Assembly (NCBI GenBank): GCA_947003375.1
Contig: CAMQOJ010000007.1
Location: 1 to 24,443, forward strand
Length of the DNA stretch: 24,443 bases
Direction of reading: 5' to 3'
Source of the DNA: an uncultured Lachnospiraceae bacterium
Lineage (GTDB): Bacteria; Bacillota; Clostridia; Lachnospirales; Lachnospiraceae
Shown here: positions 21,408-24,443 of the stretch, one piece after another
Layout of the letters: every line of letters starts with the position of its first letter
How positions within the stretch are numbered: the first letter of the stretch is position 1
Position numbers and translations under genes: made by a program
Notes under the pieces: model-generated
Databases searched by the model: none
What the model saw: the letters and a program-made list of their open reading frames with translations, nothing else
What the model was told of the DNA's origin: nothing

Positions 21408-22670
21408 ATGGAGAAAGACTACGAAACAATCACATCTCTTGCCAGAGAAGTCATGCGCCTGTCCCGTGACGATATCCTGATGCATCTTCGCTTTTTCGAC
21501 AGGGCGCTGTCGGCTCTGCGCCTGGAGGAAAAGCAGGGAACGGAAGGATTCGCCACGGACGGGGCCTCCTGCTTCTATGACCCTGCCTGGGTCTTAAAGC
21601 GATACAGAGAGGAGCCGCCATGGATTACACGGGCTTATCTCCATATGCTGCTGCACTGCGTCTTTGCCCATCAGTTCCACTGTGATCAGCTGGACAGGGC
21701 GGTGTGGGATCTGGCGGCGGATTTGGCTGTGGAGAATGTCATCCTGGAGCTGGGGCTCGGAGGCGCGGTGCTGGAGCGGGACGGGCTGCTTGCAGGCAGG
21801 CTGGAGGGCCTGAAAGAGAAGGCGGGAGGCCTCACTGCGGAGCGCCTGTACCGATATTTCACAACGGATTCCTTGCCTGTGGAAGAGGAAAAGGAGCTGC
21901 GGAGGCTTTTCTTCCGGGACGACCATTCCCTCTGGATATCTGGGGAGCGTCCGGAGATGACGCAGGAACAGTGGAAGAAGATTAGCCGTCTCGCGAAGAC
22001 GGAACTGAAATCATTCGCAAAGCGGAAATCCGGCACCGTGAGCCTGGAGAAGAACCTGGAGGAAGCCACAAAAGAGAGGTATGATTACAGCGAGATTCTG
22101 CGCCGGTTCGCGGTGCCCGGGGAGGAGATGGCAGTGAGCCAGGAGGAGTTCGATTATGTCTACTACACTTACGGCCTGTCCCATTACGGCAACCTGCCCC
22201 TGATAGAACCCCTGGAATACAGGGAGAGCAGAAAGGTGAAGGAATTCGTCATCGCCATCGACACCTCCGCGTCCTGTAGCGGCTCCGCGGTGGGGAAGTT
22301 TCTGCGCAGGACATACGATATCCTGAAGGATGCCGAAAGCTTCTTTACAAAGATAAACGTGCACATCGTCCAGTGCGACAGCCAGGTGCAGAAGGATACC
22401 AGAATCGCCTGTCAGGAGGATTTGGAGGATTTTCTGGGGAAGGGCAGACTGGCGGGAGGCGGGGCCACGGATTTCCGTCCTGTCTTCGCCTATGTGGAAC
22501 AGCTGCGGGAGCAGGGGGAATTCGAGAACCTGAAAGGCCTGATTTATTTCACCGACGGTTACGGCGTCTACCCGGAGCGGCCGCCGGAGTACAAGGTCAT
22601 CTTCGCATTCCTGGAGGAGGACGAGAACCGGGCACCGGTGCCGCCCTGGAGCATGAAGGTAGTAGTGTGA
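21408..22670 (+). CDS. VWA-like domain protein with a degenerate metallopeptidase N-domain (DUF2201 type)
   Basis: A 420-residue cytoplasmic protein. The N-terminal domain has H79-x3-H83-x4-H88 (HMLLHCVFAH), the place of an HExxH zinc-peptidase motif, but Met80 replaces the catalytic Glu. The C-terminal von Willebrand A-like domain has a complete MIDAS metal site: D-x-S-x-S at 285-289 (IDTSASCSG), Thr354 in GGGATDF and Asp383 in YFTDGYG. In many genomes such proteins are encoded next to a MoxR-type AAA+ ATPase and act as its partner. No ATPase gene is next to it here. GGAGGAG directly before the ATG fixes the start. The stop codon lies inside the first stem of the structured element at 22665. 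Confidence 0.85.
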   Translation: MEKDYETITSLAREVMRLSRDDILMHLRFFDRALSALRLEEKQGTEGFATDGASCFYDPAWVLKRYREEPPWITRAYLHMLLHCVFAHQFHCDQLDRAVWDLAADLAVENVILELGLGGAVLERDGLLAGRLEGLKEKAGGLTAERLYRYFTTDSLPVEEEKELRRLFFRDDHSLWISGERPEMTQEQWKKISRLAKTELKSFAKRKSGTVSLEKNLEEATKERYDYSEILRRFAVPGEEMAVSQEEFDYVYYTYGLSHYGNLPLIEPLEYRESRKVKEFVIAIDTSASCSGSAVGKFLRRTYDILKDAESFFTKINVHIVQCDSQVQKDTRIACQEDLEDFLGKGRLAGGGATDFRPVFAYVEQLREQGEFENLKGLIYFTDGYGVYPERPPEYKVIFAFLEEDENRAPVPPWSMKVVV

Positions 22671-22874
22671 GAAGAAGTTCTAGGCGGCCAAGAGGGGGCA
22701 TAGCCTACCTCTTTAGGATGCCCGCCAAGAACTTCTAGACTCGTGAGCGAACAAGTTCGCTTAACGAGTCGGTCTCACACGGAAGAATGCCCAGAGTGCG
22801 GGCATTCTTCCGGTCTTGCACCGATTGTCCTTGACAACAGAACTATGTTCTGTTGTATGTGCCGTGAAGCGGCA
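22665..22874. ncRNA. Compact structured element with nested stems and a probable pseudoknot
   Basis: Stems seen, all with perfect pairing unless stated. P1 is 22665-22672 with 22773-22780 (8 bp) and closes a three-way junction. P2 is 22673-22681 with 22728-22736 (9 bp), continued past an A-A mismatch by GGCGG/CCGCC. Inside P2, GGCAT (22697-22701) with ATGCC (22718-22722) and CCTA (22704-22707) with TAGG (22714-22717) form a hairpin whose loop CCTCTT (22708-22713) is complementary to AAGAGG at 22690-22695, an H-type pseudoknot. P3 is 22738-22744 with 22764-22770 plus the GCGAAC/GTTCGC tip. P4 is 22781-22792 with 22800-22811 (12 bp). P5 is 22834-22843 with 22847-22856 (10 bp). P6 is TGCCG/CGGCA. 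The strand is undecided. It could be a non-coding RNA, a 3' end element or a mobile palindromic repeat. I recognise no known family. Confidence 0.6.
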
Positions 22875-22900
22875 TGTCTGGAAGGATGCCCGACTGTCTT

Positions 22901-24422
22901 TTAAGATTTATACCACTGCTCCTGGGCTTCATAGAGCCTTTTGTACTCTCCCTCCCGGGCGATCAGTTCATCATGGGTGCCTATCTGCACCGCCTCCCCG
23001 TCTTTCATGACCAGGATCCGATCCGCCAGCTTCACAGAGCCCAGGCGGTGGGTCACGATGACGGCGGACTTTTCACGGGCGATTTCGGCAAAGCGATTAT
23101 AAATCAGTGTTTCCTCGTATGGGTCGATGGCTGCCGTGGGCTCATCCAGGATGATTAGGTCATGGCCGCGGAAGAAGCCCCTGGCGATGGCCACGCGCTG
23201 CCATTGGCCTCCGGACAGGTCTATGCCGTCGAATTCCCGGGAGAGCATGGTATCATAACCCTGTGGAAACGTGCCGGGCTCCGTCCCCGCCATGGCGCAT
23301 ACGCTGTCCAGTCGGGCTTTTTCGGATTCCGCCCCGGAATCGCTGATGACGATGTTCTCGGCCAGGGTCATCTGGTAGCGCTGGTATTTCTGGAATACCG
23401 CAGAGGCTCGGCATGTGAGGGCGTCCATGGTAAGCCGCCTGGTGTCAACGCCGTTTTTCCGTACCGTACCCTCCACGGGCAGGTAGAGTCCGGCTATCAG
23501 GCGGATCAGGGTGGACTTTCCGGAGCCGTTCTCGCCCACCACCGCCAGGGTCTCCCCCTTGCGTAGCGTCAGGCTCACGTTCTTTACGGCATACTTTATC
23601 TGTTCCGGGGGGCCGTCCTCCTTTTTTCCAGCCGGGTAGGAGAAGCTTACGTTCTCCAGCACCATATCCCCCCAGCCTGGCGCGTCATGGCGCTGTCCGG
23701 CCCGTTCCTCCATGGCCAGGAAATTCAGGTAGTTGCGGATGGAGCCTGTGTTCGCGGCCATCTCTCCTATATGGTGGCAGACCACCTCCTCCATGATGTC
23801 GTACAGCATGCCGATGGAATTGAAGACCGCGGCGAAAGCTCCCACCGTTACCTCCCGTTTCATCAGGGCGTCATACAGCATCCAGAGGATGGCGCAGTAT
23901 CCCGCTACGGTGATGGCGCGGGTGGAGAGCTCGAACAGATTTGATTTCATGGCGGCCTTGAACTTCAGCTTCTGCAGGCAGGCAAGGGTCTCCTGATACA
24001 GCTTCTTAAAGTAGGAGAAGCCTCCCAGAATGCGGGTTTCCTTGAAATATTCCCGGCCTGCCATGCAGGTCTCATAATATTCGTATTCCCTGCGGACCGG
24101 GGCCGAAGCGTCCTCCAGATGGGAGAAGGCCTTGGCGCGGATCAGCTGGGCCAGGGCAGTGGGCAGGAAGATGATGACAATGGCGCTGGCCAGGATTGGT
24201 TTCAGGGAAAAGAGATACCAGCCCATGAATGCGAAATAAGGAATATAAAAAGTCAAAATCGCAAGCACATCGGTGACATACCAGAAAGCGCTGTCCTTTC
24301 CCTGCTCCGCCTTATTGATGTCGTCCAGCTTTTCCGTGTCCTCAAAGACAGATGGATCCAGCCGGGCGATTTTCTTCTGGATGGCCATGGACAGATGGGC
24401 GCCTACTTTGCCTTCCAGTACG
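22901..24422 (-). CDS. ABC exporter (fused membrane and ATPase domains), N-terminus cut off by the contig end
   Basis: About 507 genomic codons remain of an ABC exporter half-transporter. The membrane domain covers roughly the first 250 residues, with hydrophobic segments such as VLAILTFYIPYFAFMGWYLF and AGYCAILWMLYDALM. The ATPase domain is complete: Walker A GENGSGKST, signature DLSGGQWQRVAIARGF, Walker B LIILDEPTAAIDP, and the H-loop in VIVTHRLGSVKLADRI. It ends with the normal post-H-loop tail. The first helices and the true start lie beyond the contig. An apparent ATG at 24439 is adapter sequence (MCIRDS is its translation). By form it could export peptides, lipids or drugs; the substrate cannot be told. 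A partner half-transporter may lie off the contig. Confidence 0.93.
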
Positions 24423-24443
24423 CTGTCTCTTATACACATCTGA
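24423..24443 (-). other. Illumina Nextera adapter, not genomic
   Basis: CTGTCTCTTATACACATCT is the reverse complement of the Nextera mosaic end. The last two bases GA match the start of the i5-side extension (GACGCTGCC...), the same adapter as at base 1. Genomic sequence therefore ends at 24422. Confidence 0.97.

Noticed and set aside
24423..24439. ATG of the ABC exporter at 24439
   Set aside because: The bases are Nextera adapter. The gene is cut off and its real start is not in the window.

Overview
The window looks like one contig from a GC-rich gut Clostridia, most likely a member of the Lachnospiraceae. The evidence is the Gram-positive type ribosome binding sites, an LplB/LplC-type sugar ABC importer, a T-box leader, two Rpn/PD-(D/E)XK family proteins and several BtrH-like and GyrI-like proteins. 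Family placements come from recognising the translated sequence, not from a search. Both ends are Illumina Nextera adapter (1-47 and 24423-24443), so the genomic sequence runs from about 48 to 24422.

Left part (48-7143, + strand): a carbohydrate uptake and hydrolysis locus. Two inner-membrane permeases (133-1071, 1084-1950) and a large lipoprotein solute-binding protein (2009-3790) are followed by a strong intrinsic terminator, an array of seven 15-bp repeats, and a large cytoplasmic GH3 glycosidase (4060-6999) with an inserted module and a CBM6-like tail. The likely scheme is import of an oligosaccharide or glycoside and its hydrolysis inside the cell. A bidirectional terminator (7099-7143) separates this locus from metG.

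metG region (7241-9420): methionyl-tRNA synthetase on the - strand, behind a T-box leader with an AUG specifier, a T-box motif, an intrinsic terminator and a consensus promoter. An 18-bp repeat array lies between the leader terminator and the gene. A promoter pointing the other way drives the next block.

Middle (9643-13290, + strand): an Rpn/PD-(D/E)XK-like protein, a flavodoxin, an AlkD-like DNA alkylation repair protein translationally coupled to a Cof-type HAD phosphatase, and a GNAT acetyltransferase.

Accessory block (13360-19367): a GyrI-like ligand-binding protein and a GNAT acetyltransferase in one operon (-); a BtrH-like protein and an AraC-type regulator that look like the two halves of a fused regulator (-); a lower-GC cupin and NUDIX pair (+); and a second HTH-less protein with a GyrI-like effector-binding C-terminus (+). 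Short tandem repeats with periods of 15, 18 and 30 bp recur here.

Right part (19466-24422): an alpha/beta hydrolase (+), a second Rpn-like protein (-), a VWA-like protein with a degenerate metallopeptidase motif (+), and the C-terminal part of an ABC exporter (-). Between the last two convergent genes lies a compact nested set of perfect stems (22665-22874) containing a probable pseudoknot. This is the least explained and most interesting element in the window.
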